The notes under the pieces: generated by a model | The model's input: the letters and a program-made list of their open reading frames with translations, nothing else | The model's database searches: none | What the model was told of the DNA's origin: nothing | NCBI GenBank assembly: GCA_020633725.1 | Contig: JACKDC010000007.1 | Location: forward strand, 1 to 64,000 | Direction: 5' to 3' | DNA length: 64,000 nt | Origin: Candidatus Latescibacterota bacterium | GTDB taxonomy: Bacteria > Krumholzibacteriota > Krumholzibacteriia > JACNKJ01 | Program-made: the position numbers and the translations under genes | Shown: positions 26,173 through 35,623 of the stretch, in pieces | Numbering within the stretch: the stretch's first letter is position 1 | How the letters are laid out: the number at the start of each line of letters is the position of its first letter

Positions 26173-26622
26173 ATGGACCCCGGATCCCTCCTCGCCGCCC
26201 TGGGTGTGGCCCTGTTCGCGGGTATGGCGTCCGCGGCGCCGCCACCGGACAACGCGGAGCTGGTGCGCCAGGTGATGGACGCCGAACGCGCCTTCGCCGC
26301 CAGCATGGAACTCCGCGACCACGAGGCGTTCAGCCTCTACCTGTCCGACGAGGCGGTCTTCTTCGCGTCCGCAGGGGTTCTCCGCGGCAAGGCGGCGGTG
26401 GCCGACGGCTGGCGACGCTACTTCGAGACGCAGAGCGCGCCGTTCTCGTGGGAGCCCGATGTCGTGGAGGTGCTCGATTCGGGCACGCTGGCGCTGAGTT
26501 CGGGCCCCGTGCGCGACCCCGAGGGGCGCGTGATCGCCCGTTTCAACTCGATCTGGCGCCGCGAAGGACCCGGTGTGTGGCGCGTCGTCTTCGACAAGGG
26601 CAGTCCGGTCTGCGGCGACTGA
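26173..26622 (+). CDS. exported SnoaL/DUF4440-like protein
   Basis: 149 aa with a signal peptide at 1-23 (M-A-S-A-A-P). The mature part matches the NTF2-like DUF4440 pattern: V-M-D-A-E-R-A-F-A-A-S at the start, F-S-L-Y-L-S-D-E-A-V-F-F, L-R-G-K-A-A-V-A-D-G-W, and W-R-V-V-F-D-K-G as the last strand. Such proteins form a small cone-shaped barrel with a ligand pocket; the ligand is unknown. ATG with AAGGAG eight bases upstream. Probably cotranscribed with the EEP lipoprotein. Confidence 0.8.
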   Translation: MDPGSLLAALGVALFAGMASAAPPPDNAELVRQVMDAERAFAASMELRDHEAFSLYLSDEAVFFASAGVLRGKAAVADGWRRYFETQSAPFSWEPDVVEVLDSGTLALSSGPVRDPEGRVIARFNSIWRREGPGVWRVVFDKGSPVCGD

Positions 26623-26626
26623 ACGC

Positions 26627-27181
26627 CTAGCGGTAGCGCGCCTTGAGGACGCCCCAGTGCTGCGGCGCCGTCGGCGTCGCCGGGCTGAGGACGAGCTGGT
26701 CGGCCTCGTTGGTCTCGCCTTCGAGAATCGTCACGCGCGCGAGGTAGTCCCCGGCTTCCAGGTGGATGGGACCGCTCCCGGCGGCCCACACGAAGGGATC
26801 GGGTCAGTCGGTGCCCGAGCCCACGTAGTGAATCTCCCCGCCCAGGGCGTCGCCGCCCGCCGCCGGCCGCAACTCGAGCAGCAGGCGGTTGGCCACCCCG
26901 TCCTCGCTCTTGAAGCTGGCCCCGGGGACGCAGTGGCGCGCCTCCGTCAGCGTGAAGGCGATCTCGATCCACTCGCCCGGCCGGTCGAAGCCGGCCACGG
27001 CCAGGTTGTCGTGCGCGTTCGAGCAGCTGAGGTTCGGGTTGATCAGGCCGCCGCCCAGGTCCAGGAAGTCGTGGAGCGGCGGGCCCCAGTCGAAGTAGAG
27101 CGGAAAGCTGCCGTCGGCCAGCGCGGGCGCGGCCGCCAGGACCGCGATCAGCGCCAGCGCGGCGCGGACGATCCGTGTCAC
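26627..27181 (-). pseudogene. secreted hypothetical protein interrupted by in-frame TGA
   Basis: A 185-codon leftward frame starts at a GTG (27181) with GGGAGG six bases upstream. A signal peptide (R-A-A-L-A-L-I-A-V-L-A-A-A-P-A-L-A-D) is followed by a beta-rich domain. Codon 126 (26806-26804) is TGA. The same frame then continues P-D-P-F-V-W-A-A-G-S-G-P-I-H-L-E-A-G-D-Y for 58 more codons to TAG at 26629-26627. The coding character is equally good on both sides, so the break is a single base. Context D-x-P-D-P suggests a former TGG or CGA. The family is not recognised. It is convergent with the SnoaL-like gene, five bases away. Confidence 0.65.
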
Positions 27182-27254
27182 GTGATACCTCCCTGCATCG
27201 TACCCCACTACCCAGTCTAGCGGGTTTCCGCTCCGCTCGCCAGCGGCGGCGCCT

Positions 27255-27283
27255 GGCCTCGGCCGGGCGATCCGCGATAGACT
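27255..27283 (+). promoter_or_regulatory. TAGACT -10 promoter for the FG-GAP protein
   Basis: TAGACT at 27278-27283, with a poor -35 (GGCCTC, 27255-27260) 17 bases upstream and the ATG 27 bases downstream. Confidence 0.35.
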
Positions 27284-27309
27284 CACTTCCCCTGCGAAGG
27301 AGGTCCCCG

Positions 27310-29214
27310 ATGCACCCCTCCCGTTCTGCGACAGTTGCCGCCTGCCTGCTGATCGGCCTGTCCGCGGCCGCCCAGGCCGAGCCTCGCGTCCAGACCGACT
27401 GGTCCGGCGGCCCGGCGCCCGGCGCGCCGGTCGCGCAGTGGACCGACGGCTTCGAGAGCGTGCAGCAGATCAGCTGGCGCGCGCTGCCCGGGCAGCTCGC
27501 GCTGTCGTCGGCGCCGGCCGCGCCGACCGGCGACGACGTCACCGGCAGCGCGAAGCTCTGCCGCAACGTGGCCGCGGCCGATCTCGACGGCGACGGCGAC
27601 CTCGACCTGATGACCGCCCTCCCCCTCACGAGCTTCCCCGGCACGGGTAAGGTGCGCTGGTACGAGAACGCGGGCGACGGCCAGACCTGGACCGAGCACG
27701 AGATCGACGGCGACTTCTACGGCGGCAGCGGCCTCGAGGCCGGGGACATCGACGGCGACGGCGACCTCGACGTCGCGGGCGTCGCCTTCTACGGCGATCC
27801 GCAGGAGAACGGCCGCTACGTCTGGTTCGAGAACCTGGGTGGCGCGCAGAGCTGGGCCAAGCATCCCATCGCGGAGTACTTCTACGGCGCCGAGGACGTG
27901 AATCTCGTCGACCTCGACGCCGACGGCGACCTCGACGTCTACGGCAGCGCGACGCTCGCCTACCTCGGCAGCCTCAACGACGACGTCTACTGGTTCGAGA
28001 ACGCGGACGGCGCGGGCGGGGCCTGGGTCCAGCACACGGTGGACGACGACTACGCCGATGCCATCGACACGGGCGCCGCCGACTTCGACGGCGACGGCGA
28101 CCTGGACCTCGCCTGCTCGTCCTATGGCTCGAGCACGATCCGCTGGTACGAGAACGGCGGCGACGGCCTGGGCTGGACGCCGCACACGATCAGCGGCTTC
28201 ACGGCGCTGAACAACGCGCTGGCCGTGGGCGACATCGACGACGACGGCGACCCCGACGTGGTCGGCGTCGGCTACAACGGCACCGTGGCGGGCTGGTTCG
28301 AGAACGCCAGCGGCGACGGCCTGGTCTGGACCGGCCACGTCGTCGGCACCATGGTGCACGGGTCGGGCGTGGGTGTGGCCGATCTCGACGGGGACGGCGC
28401 CCTCGACGTCTACTCGGCGGGGGGTGATCTCGACAATGCCCTCGTGACCTGGTACCGCAATCTCGGCGGCGGGGCGAGCTGGTCGCTGCAGCTCGTGGAC
28501 TACACCACGGGCGAGGGCCAGGGAATCGTCGCGGGCGACACCGACGGGGACGGCGCGCTGGAGCTGGTCTACACCGACTCCGGCTCGATGGAGGGGGAGT
28601 TTACGGGCCTGCGCTGGCGGCGCGTGACGCGCTTCCTCCCGACGGGGCAGCTGGACTCGCAGGTGCTGGACGCGGGCGCGCCGAGCACCTGGACCGCCAT
28701 CGACTGGACCGCCGCGCTTCCGCCGCAGACCGCGCTGACCCTGCAGCTGCGCAGCTCCAACGACCCGCTGGAGCTCGGGCCGTGGTCGGCGGCGATCACG
28801 TCGCCGGGCTCGCTGGACGGCGTGCTCGCCCCCGGCACGCGCTACGCGCAGTACCGGGTGCTCATGGAGACCGCGGACGGCGACGTCTCGCCCACGCTGC
28901 TCGACCTGACGCTCGTCGAAGGCGACGTCACCGACGTGCCGGGCGGTCCGCTCGCCGCGACGGGCCTGACCCTGTCGCCGCCCTGGCCCAACCCGGCCGT
29001 GGGGGCGAGCCGGGTGCGTCTCGCCCTGCCGGCGGGCGGCTTCGCCACGGTGGGGGTCTACGACGCGGCGGGTCGCCGCGTGGCGACGCCGCTGGCCGCG
29101 TCCGTGGGCGCGGGCGAGCGCGTGGTGGAACTGCCCGCGCTGCCGCCGGGGGTGTACTTCGTGCGGGCGAGCGCGGGCGGCGAGGTCGTGGCGCGGAAGA
29201 TCGTCGCGCGCTAG
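27310..29214 (+). CDS. secreted FG-GAP/VCBS-repeat protein with C-terminal sorting domain
   Basis: 634 aa with a signal peptide at 1-22 (A-A-A-Q-A-E). About seven repeats of some 50 residues each carry the calcium-loop D-x-D-G-D-G-D-L-D-(V/L) preceded by A-D-(L/I) and followed by V-x-W-(Y/F)-E-N, forming a seven-bladed propeller of the integrin-alpha FG-GAP type. A beta-sandwich (about 445-540) is followed by a degenerate sorting domain starting W-P-N-P-A-V-G rather than P-N-P-F-N-P. Predicted cell-surface or released binding protein. The ATG has AAGGAGGT five bases upstream. The end abuts the convergent gene at 29222. Confidence 0.87.
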   Translation: MHPSRSATVAACLLIGLSAAAQAEPRVQTDWSGGPAPGAPVAQWTDGFESVQQISWRALPGQLALSSAPAAPTGDDVTGSAKLCRNVAAADLDGDGDLDLMTALPLTSFPGTGKVRWYENAGDGQTWTEHEIDGDFYGGSGLEAGDIDGDGDLDVAGVAFYGDPQENGRYVWFENLGGAQSWAKHPIAEYFYGAEDVNLVDLDADGDLDVYGSATLAYLGSLNDDVYWFENADGAGGAWVQHTVDDDYADAIDTGAADFDGDGDLDLACSSYGSSTIRWYENGGDGLGWTPHTISGFTALNNALAVGDIDDDGDPDVVGVGYNGTVAGWFENASGDGLVWTGHVVGTMVHGSGVGVADLDGDGALDVYSAGGDLDNALVTWYRNLGGGASWSLQLVDYTTGEGQGIVAGDTDGDGALELVYTDSGSMEGEFTGLRWRRVTRFLPTGQLDSQVLDAGAPSTWTAIDWTAALPPQTALTLQLRSSNDPLELGPWSAAITSPGSLDGVLAPGTRYAQYRVLMETADGDVSPTLLDLTLVEGDVTDVPGGPLAATGLTLSPPWPNPAVGASRVRLALPAGGFATVGVYDAAGRRVATPLAASVGAGERVVELPALPPGVYFVRASAGGEVVARKIVAR

Positions 29215-29221
29215 GGGAGGC

Positions 29222-30631
29222 CTACTTCAGCAGGACGGCCTTCTGCGCGAGCATCGTCCCACCCGCCTGCACGCGGATGAGGTAGACGCCGGTGGACATC
29301 GGATCGCCCGCGTCGTCCCTTCCCTCCCAGCGCAATTGCTGGGCGCCCGCGGGCAGCGGGGCGTCCAGCAGGCGGGCCACCTGACGACCCGCCGCGTCGT
29401 GGACCGTCACCGCGACCTGCTCCGCCGCCGGCAGGCTGAAGCGGATCTCCGCGCTCGGGTTGAAGGGGTTCGGGTGGACGCTCAGGCCGGTGATAGCCGC
29501 CGGGGCGGTGTCGACGGCCGTGGCCACGTCGCCGCGCCCCAGCCAGATCTCACCCGTCGGCTCGGGGTCGCCGAGTTCGAAGACCAGGGCGACCTGTCCG
29601 TCGAGACCCAGCGCCAGGTCGCCCTGCCTGCAGATCCGGCCGCCGAGGAGTTCCGAGCGGTCCTCCCACTGTCCTCCCGGCGCCCTGACCTTGTAGTAGC
29701 TGGCGTAGCTGCTCTCGGCCGCGTACTCGAACTGCTGGAACCAGAAGACGTGCGCGGCGCCGTCCGCGTCCACCGCCAGCGCGGGCCAGCGGGGCCAATC
29801 GTCGCCCTGCTCGTCCACGGTCAGCTCCTCCGGCTGCGTCCACGCGCCCTCGCCGATCTCCGTGCAGTAGTAGAGATGATTGCAGGGACAGGCGGGCTGA
29901 GGCTTCACGCCCACCAGGTGCTGGCCGTAGGGGCCGATGGCCGTGTCGAACTCGCCGCCGAAGTAGCCGTCGTCCGGCCAGACGGCGTAGGGATAGCCGT
30001 ACATGTCGAAGTAGTCGATGCGGCCCTGGGAGGGATTCGCCACGTAGAGGCGCGGGGCGCAGACGTCCGACCAGCAGGCCCACTGCGCCTGCGGGTGAAG
30101 GCGCGTGAACGCGTCGCCCTCGGAGGGGAAGGCGTAGCCGCCGGAGAAGTCGCCGCCCCAGCCTTCGTAGAGGAGGGCGGAGACGTCGTCCATCTCCAGG
30201 GCCAGCGCGTTCTCGGAGCCCTGCCAGCAGGGTTGCCAGCTTGCAACCGCGAGGCTCAGCACCTGCCGATCCGCGGGATCGTCCCGCACCGTGACCACCG
30301 GTCCCCAGCTTCCGTTGGTCAGCTCGCGAGTGAGGGTCCGGTCGCCGTCGGCCCAGACGAGGCTGAAGCCGAAGGTGGTCCAGCAGACGCCCGGGTCGAT
30401 GCCCGGGCCGTGGAAGACGGGGTCCTCGAGCGATCCCGCGACCCAGCGACGCGTCCACACGCCGACGCCCGCCTCCTCCCAGGCGGCCACGATGTCTCCG
30501 GCGCCGCTGATGGCCACGGCGCACTGCGAGTAGTCGCCGGGCTGTGCGCTGAGCTGAACGAAGTCGAGCGTCGCGGCGGACGCGGTCGCGGCGAGGGTCA
30601 ACACGGCGAGGGCGGCGATCAGGGTTCGCAT
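29222..30631 (-). CDS. secreted hypothetical protein with C-terminal sorting domain
   Basis: 469 aa with a signal peptide at 1-19 (A-A-T-A-S-A-A). The body looks like a beta-propeller made of sialidase/exo-alpha-type blades (repeated A-V-A-x-x-G-x-x-x-A-A-W/V-F-W). It is rich in tryptophan and has cysteine pairs (P-A-C-P-C-N) that could form disulfides. The C-terminal 85 residues are the FlgD/Por-type sorting domain (H-P-N-P-F-N-P-S-A). No active-site motif is visible. ATG with GAGGAG seven bases upstream. It has a strong promoter and an overlapping operator palindrome. Codon use is like its neighbours. Confidence 0.8.
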   Translation of the reverse strand: MRTLIAALAVLTLAATASAATLDFVQLSAQPGDYSQCAVAISGAGDIVAAWEEAGVGVWTRRWVAGSLEDPVFHGPGIDPGVCWTTFGFSLVWADGDRTLTRELTNGSWGPVVTVRDDPADRQVLSLAVASWQPCWQGSENALALEMDDVSALLYEGWGGDFSGGYAFPSEGDAFTRLHPQAQWACWSDVCAPRLYVANPSQGRIDYFDMYGYPYAVWPDDGYFGGEFDTAIGPYGQHLVGVKPQPACPCNHLYYCTEIGEGAWTQPEELTVDEQGDDWPRWPALAVDADGAAHVFWFQQFEYAAESSYASYYKVRAPGGQWEDRSELLGGRICRQGDLALGLDGQVALVFELGDPEPTGEIWLGRGDVATAVDTAPAAITGLSVHPNPFNPSAEIRFSLPAAEQVAVTVHDAAGRQVARLLDAPLPAGAQQLRWEGRDDAGDPMSTGVYLIRVQAGGTMLAQKAVLLK

Positions 30632-30662
30632 GGGGACTCCTCCTCGGGTTGCCGGCGGATCG

Positions 30663-30679
30663 AATCCATCAAATGGATT
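30663..30679. promoter_or_regulatory. operator candidate AATCCAT-CAA-ATGGATT
   Basis: A perfect 7-3-7 inverted repeat that shares its last three bases with the -10 of the leftward promoter at 30677-30704. This position would let a bound protein block transcription start of the secreted-protein gene. Confidence 0.5.
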
Positions 30680-30704
30680 ATAGCAGCGATTGGCGGCCGG
30701 GCAA
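30677..30704 (-). promoter_or_regulatory. strong promoter TTGCCC-16-TATAAT
   Basis: On the minus strand a perfect TATAAT (30682-30677) lies 16 bases after TTGCCC (30704-30699), 45 bases before the ATG at 30631. Confidence 0.6.
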
Positions 30705-30748
30705 TGTCTTCGAGGACGCGTCGGTTCTGGGACGGATGGGCGGAGGAG

Positions 30749-30790
30749 CAAAACGGAAACAGCCCGCCTCCGTCGGACGGAAGCGGGCTG
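30749..30790 (-). terminator. rho-independent terminator of the initiator tRNA
   Basis: Read leftward, CAGCCCGC (30790-30783) pairs with GCGGGCTG (30767-30760), with an inner TCCGT/ACGGA stem and CCG loop. A T-rich tail (TTTCCGTTTT) follows. It begins ten bases after the tRNA 3' end. Confidence 0.75.
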
Positions 30791-30799
30791 CTGGCTAGG

Positions 30800-30873
<74 letters not shown>

Positions 30874-30886
30874 GCAACGAGGGCCC

Positions 30887-30915
30887 AATATAGACCGGGG
30901 ACCGGGTGCCGTCAA
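30887..30915 (-). promoter_or_regulatory. strong promoter TTGACG-17-TATATT for the initiator tRNA
   Basis: On the minus strand TTGACG (30915-30910) and TATATT (30892-30887) with a 17-base spacer, 14 bases upstream of the mature tRNA 5' end. This is the closest match to the sigma-70 consensus in the window. Confidence 0.75.
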
Positions 30916-30988
30916 CCCCCAGCGGCGCGATTCCGTTGACGGAACTCGCGCGAATTCAAGCCGTTGCTCCCAACTTCGCAGGTAGCCC

Positions 30989-31017
30989 TTGGCGCGGCCC
31001 CCGGGATCGTCCATGCT
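30989..31017 (+). promoter_or_regulatory. promoter TTGGCG-17-CATGCT for ettA
   Basis: TTGGCG (30989-30994) and CATGCT (31012-31017) with a 17-base spacer, 56 bases before the start codon. Confidence 0.35.
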
Positions 31018-31072
31018 GCGCGTCGATCCCACCATCCCCCCCACCCGCAGCGCTTCGCCGAGGTGTTCGCAA

Positions 31073-32755
<1,683 letters not shown>

Positions 32756-32823
32756 TACCGCAATCGGTTAACAGGGCTTCGAGAATCGATCCAGGAATAG
32801 CGGGTAATGAAGGCGGGATTTCC

Positions 32824-32852
32824 TGGAAATCCGGCGAACTTCGCCTTAGACT
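32824..32852 (+). promoter_or_regulatory. promoter TGGAAA-17-TAGACT for the cytochrome/NrfD operon
   Basis: TGGAAA (32824-32829) and TAGACT (32847-32852) with a 17-base spacer, 52 bases before the tetraheme cytochrome start. Confidence 0.4.
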
Positions 32853-32903
32853 CGCCTCCGACGGATCCGGTCCCTCGCCGGTCCAGTTCCCGGGAGAGCG
32901 ATC

Positions 32904-33473
32904 ATGACGAAGCCGGCCACCGCCGCGTTGCTCGCGTTGCTCGCCTTCAGTTTCGCCGCGGTCCCCGCCGCCGGGGCCGCAGGCGCCGCTCCGGTGGAGG
33001 ACAGCTTCCCCGTGCCGCCGCCGCCGCTCTCCGACGGGATCTTTCCCTGCTCGGACTGCCACGCCGACCTGGAGCCCGATCCGACGCCGCGGGTGCTGGG
33101 CATGCACGAAGAGATCGCGGAGAGCTTCCACCACGCCGAGCAGCGGCGCTGGTGCCTCGACTGCCACAATCCGGATGACCGCGACAAGCTCCGCCTGGCC
33201 AACGGCCAGCTCATCGACTTCGAGCACTCCTACGAACTCTGCGGGCAGTGTCACGGCACCATCTATCGCGACTGGAAGGCCGGCGTGCACGGCAAGCGCA
33301 CGGGCTACTGGAACGGCCGCCGGGAGTACCGGCTCTGCGTCGCCTGCCACAATCCGCACCACCCGCGTTTCGCCCCGATCGTCCCCGAGCCCGCGCCGAC
33401 GCGCCCCGGCGCCATCGGCAACCGCAACCCCGCCGGCGTAGAGGCCGAGCACGCGTCGAGAGGTGAGCGATGA
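32904..33473 (+). CDS. exported tetraheme c-type cytochrome
   Basis: 189 aa with a signal peptide at 1-26. Four C-x-x-C-H heme sites are visible: C-S-D-C-H (about 50), C-L-D-C-H (about 89), C-G-Q-C-H (about 113) and C-V-A-C-H (about 149). Further histidines (F-H-H-A, E-H-S, V-H-G) can serve as distal ligands. It is a periplasmic electron carrier of the NrfB/cytochrome c7-like kind. The stop overlaps the next start (ATGA), and the following FeS and NrfD genes complete a quinone-linked electron-transfer module. No catalytic nitrite or sulfite reductase gene is adjacent. Confidence 0.87.
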   Translation: MTKPATAALLALLAFSFAAVPAAGAAGAAPVEDSFPVPPPPLSDGIFPCSDCHADLEPDPTPRVLGMHEEIAESFHHAEQRRWCLDCHNPDDRDKLRLANGQLIDFEHSYELCGQCHGTIYRDWKAGVHGKRTGYWNGRREYRLCVACHNPHHPRFAPIVPEPAPTRPGAIGNRNPAGVEAEHASRGER

Positions 33474-34396
33474 GCCGCGAGCAGCCGGATCGCGAGAGCT
33501 TCATGAACATGGACCGTCGCAGCTTCCTCAAGCTGGCCGGCCTGGGCAGTCTCGCGATTCCCGCCGGCAGCGCGGACGCGTCGATCTGGGACGCCTTCTT
33601 CCAGAAGAACTTCCGCGAGATGAACCGCGACGACGTCAGCGCCATGCTCGAGCGCCTCGAGCGCCGCTATCTCGAGGAGAGCGGCTATTCCCTCACCGTG
33701 AAGGCCACGCCGCCGCTGCCCGGCGTCAAGTTCGGCTACGGGCTCGACCTCTCGCGCTGCGTGGGTTGCCGCCGCTGCGTCTACGCCTGCGTGAAGGAGA
33801 ACAACCAGTCGCGGGATCCGCAGATCCACTGGATCAGCGTTCTCCGCTTCCCCAAGGACGAGAAGGGCGTCAGCGATCTCGAGCGCGCGGATCTCTACTA
33901 CCACGCCGAGGAGGTGCCGGAGGACGGCTACTTCTACATGCCCGTGGCCTGCCAGCACTGCGAGGACCCGCCCTGCGTGAAGTCCTGCCCCGCGAAGGCG
34001 ACCTGGACCGAGCCCGACGGCATCGTCGTCATCGACTACGACTGGTGCGTGGGTTGCCGCTTCTGCATGGCCGCCTGCCCCTACGGCGCTCGTCGCTTCA
34101 ACTGGGGACGGCCGGATCTCCCCGCGGACTCGCTCAATCCCGACACCCACTACCTCGGCAACCGGCCCCGTCCGATCGGCGTGGTGGAGAAGTGCAGCTT
34201 CTGCATCCAGCGCGTGCGCGAGGAGCCCGGCCGCTATCCGGCCTGCGTCGAGATCTGCCCGGTGGGCGCGCGCAAGTTCGGCAACCTGCTCGACCCCGAC
34301 AGCGAGATTCGCTACTGCATCGACAACAAGCGGGTCTTCCGGCTCAAGGAGGACCTCAACACGAACCCCAAGTTCTTCTACTTCTTCGCGACCTGA
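33470..34396 (+). CDS. Tat-exported 4x[4Fe-4S] ferredoxin-like subunit (NrfC/DsrO type)
   Basis: 308 aa. A twin-arginine signal M-D-R-R-S-F-L-K-L-A-G (about 14-24) exports the folded protein. Cysteine clusters follow: C-V-G-C-R-R-C-V-Y-A-C, C-Q-H-C-E-D-P-P-C-V-K-S-C-P, C-V-G-C-R-F-C-M-A-A-C-P and C-S-F-C ... C-V-E-I-C-P. These bind four [4Fe-4S] centres and form a wire between the cytochrome and the NrfD membrane subunit. The order cytochrome-FeS-NrfD matches NrfBCD and Dsr-type complexes. An 18-base gap separates it from the NrfD gene. Confidence 0.9.
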   Translation: MSREQPDRESFMNMDRRSFLKLAGLGSLAIPAGSADASIWDAFFQKNFREMNRDDVSAMLERLERRYLEESGYSLTVKATPPLPGVKFGYGLDLSRCVGCRRCVYACVKENNQSRDPQIHWISVLRFPKDEKGVSDLERADLYYHAEEVPEDGYFYMPVACQHCEDPPCVKSCPAKATWTEPDGIVVIDYDWCVGCRFCMAACPYGARRFNWGRPDLPADSLNPDTHYLGNRPRPIGVVEKCSFCIQRVREEPGRYPACVEICPVGARKFGNLLDPDSEIRYCIDNKRVFRLKEDLNTNPKFFYFFAT

Positions 34397-34414
34397 TTCC
34401 TCGGGGAGCCGCGG

Positions 34415-35617
34415 ATGCACAACTTCCTCGTCACGCTGAAGACGCTGTTGCGTGGGAACCGCTGGTACTACGTCTGGCTGGGGCTGCTGGGCGTGCTCAT
34501 CGTCAACGGGCTGGCGGCCTACCTGCGGCAGACGAACACGGGGCTCATCGTCACGGGGATGCGCGATCCCGTCTCCTGGGGCTTCTACATCTCCAACTTC
34601 ACGTTCCTCGTGGGCGTCGCGGCGGCGGCCGTGCTGCTGGTGGTGCCGGCCTACATCTACAATTTCAAGCCCATCAAGGAGATCGTGCTCTTCGGCGAGC
34701 TGCTCGCCGTGGCGGCCATGGTGATGTGCATGCTCTTCGTGATGGTGGACATGGGACACCCGGGCCGCTATCTGCACCTGATGCCCATCGTCGGGAGCAT
34801 GAACTTCCCGTCGTCGCTGCTGTCCTGGGACATCCTCGCGCTCTCGGGCTATCTCGCCATCAACCTCTTCATCTCCTTCTACGCCCTCTACCGCATGGCC
34901 CACAGCCGCGAGTACAGCCTGCAGCTCATCAAGCCGCTGATCCTGCTGTCGATTCCCTGGGCCGTGAGCATCCACACCGTGACGGCCTTCCTCTACAACG
35001 GCCTCTCCTCGCGGCCCTTCTGGAACGCGTCCATCCTGGCGCCGCGCTTTCTCGCCTCGGCGTTCTGCTCGGGGCCGGCGGTGATGATCCTCATCTTCCA
35101 GATCGTGCGGAAGGTGTCGAAGATCGAGATCGACAACAAGGCGCTCTTCAAGATCTCCGAGCTGATCGCCTACGCCATGGGCGTGAATCTCTTCCTGTTC
35201 GCGGCGGAGTTCTTCAAGGAGTTCTACTCGGGCAGCGTGCACCTGGCCCCGATGAAGTACCTCTACTTCGGCCTCGACGGGCACACGCAGCTCGTCCCCT
35301 GGATGTGGACGGCCTTCGTCTTCAACCTCACGGCCTTCTTCATCTTCCTCAATCCGCGGGCGCGCCGGAACTTCTTCGTGCTCAACACGGCCTGCGTGCT
35401 GGTGATCATCGGCGTCTACATCGAGAAGGGGATGGGCCTCGTGATCCCGGGCTTCGTGCCCAGCACCCTCGGCGAGATCTATGACTACCTGCCCACGCTC
35501 ACCGAGAAGAGCGTGGCGATCGGCGTGTGGGCCGTGGGCGGGCTGATCTACACGCTGCTCGTGAAGTTCGCGATGCCCGTCTACACCGGCGCGCTTCGCT
35601 TCTACTCCAGGGACTGA
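34415..35617 (+). CDS. NrfD/PsrC-type membrane quinone-interacting subunit
   Basis: 400 aa with about nine membrane helices distributed from residue 20 to 395. It matches the NrfD/polysulfide reductase C family, with W-G-F-Y-I-S-N-F-T-F-L near the second helix, D-M-G-H-P-G-R and S-W-D-I-L-A-L-S-G-Y. No heme histidine pattern is obvious. It is expected to exchange electrons with menaquinol at the periplasmic face. Last gene of the three-gene operon. The direction of electron flow (to or from the quinone) cannot be told from sequence, but placement beside hyp and hyb genes suggests hydrogen-linked respiration. Confidence 0.88.
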   Translation: MHNFLVTLKTLLRGNRWYYVWLGLLGVLIVNGLAAYLRQTNTGLIVTGMRDPVSWGFYISNFTFLVGVAAAAVLLVVPAYIYNFKPIKEIVLFGELLAVAAMVMCMLFVMVDMGHPGRYLHLMPIVGSMNFPSSLLSWDILALSGYLAINLFISFYALYRMAHSREYSLQLIKPLILLSIPWAVSIHTVTAFLYNGLSSRPFWNASILAPRFLASAFCSGPAVMILIFQIVRKVSKIEIDNKALFKISELIAYAMGVNLFLFAAEFFKEFYSGSVHLAPMKYLYFGLDGHTQLVPWMWTAFVFNLTAFFIFLNPRARRNFFVLNTACVLVIIGVYIEKGMGLVIPGFVPSTLGEIYDYLPTLTEKSVAIGVWAVGGLIYTLLVKFAMPVYTGALRFYSRD

Positions 35618-35623
35618 TCGCCA

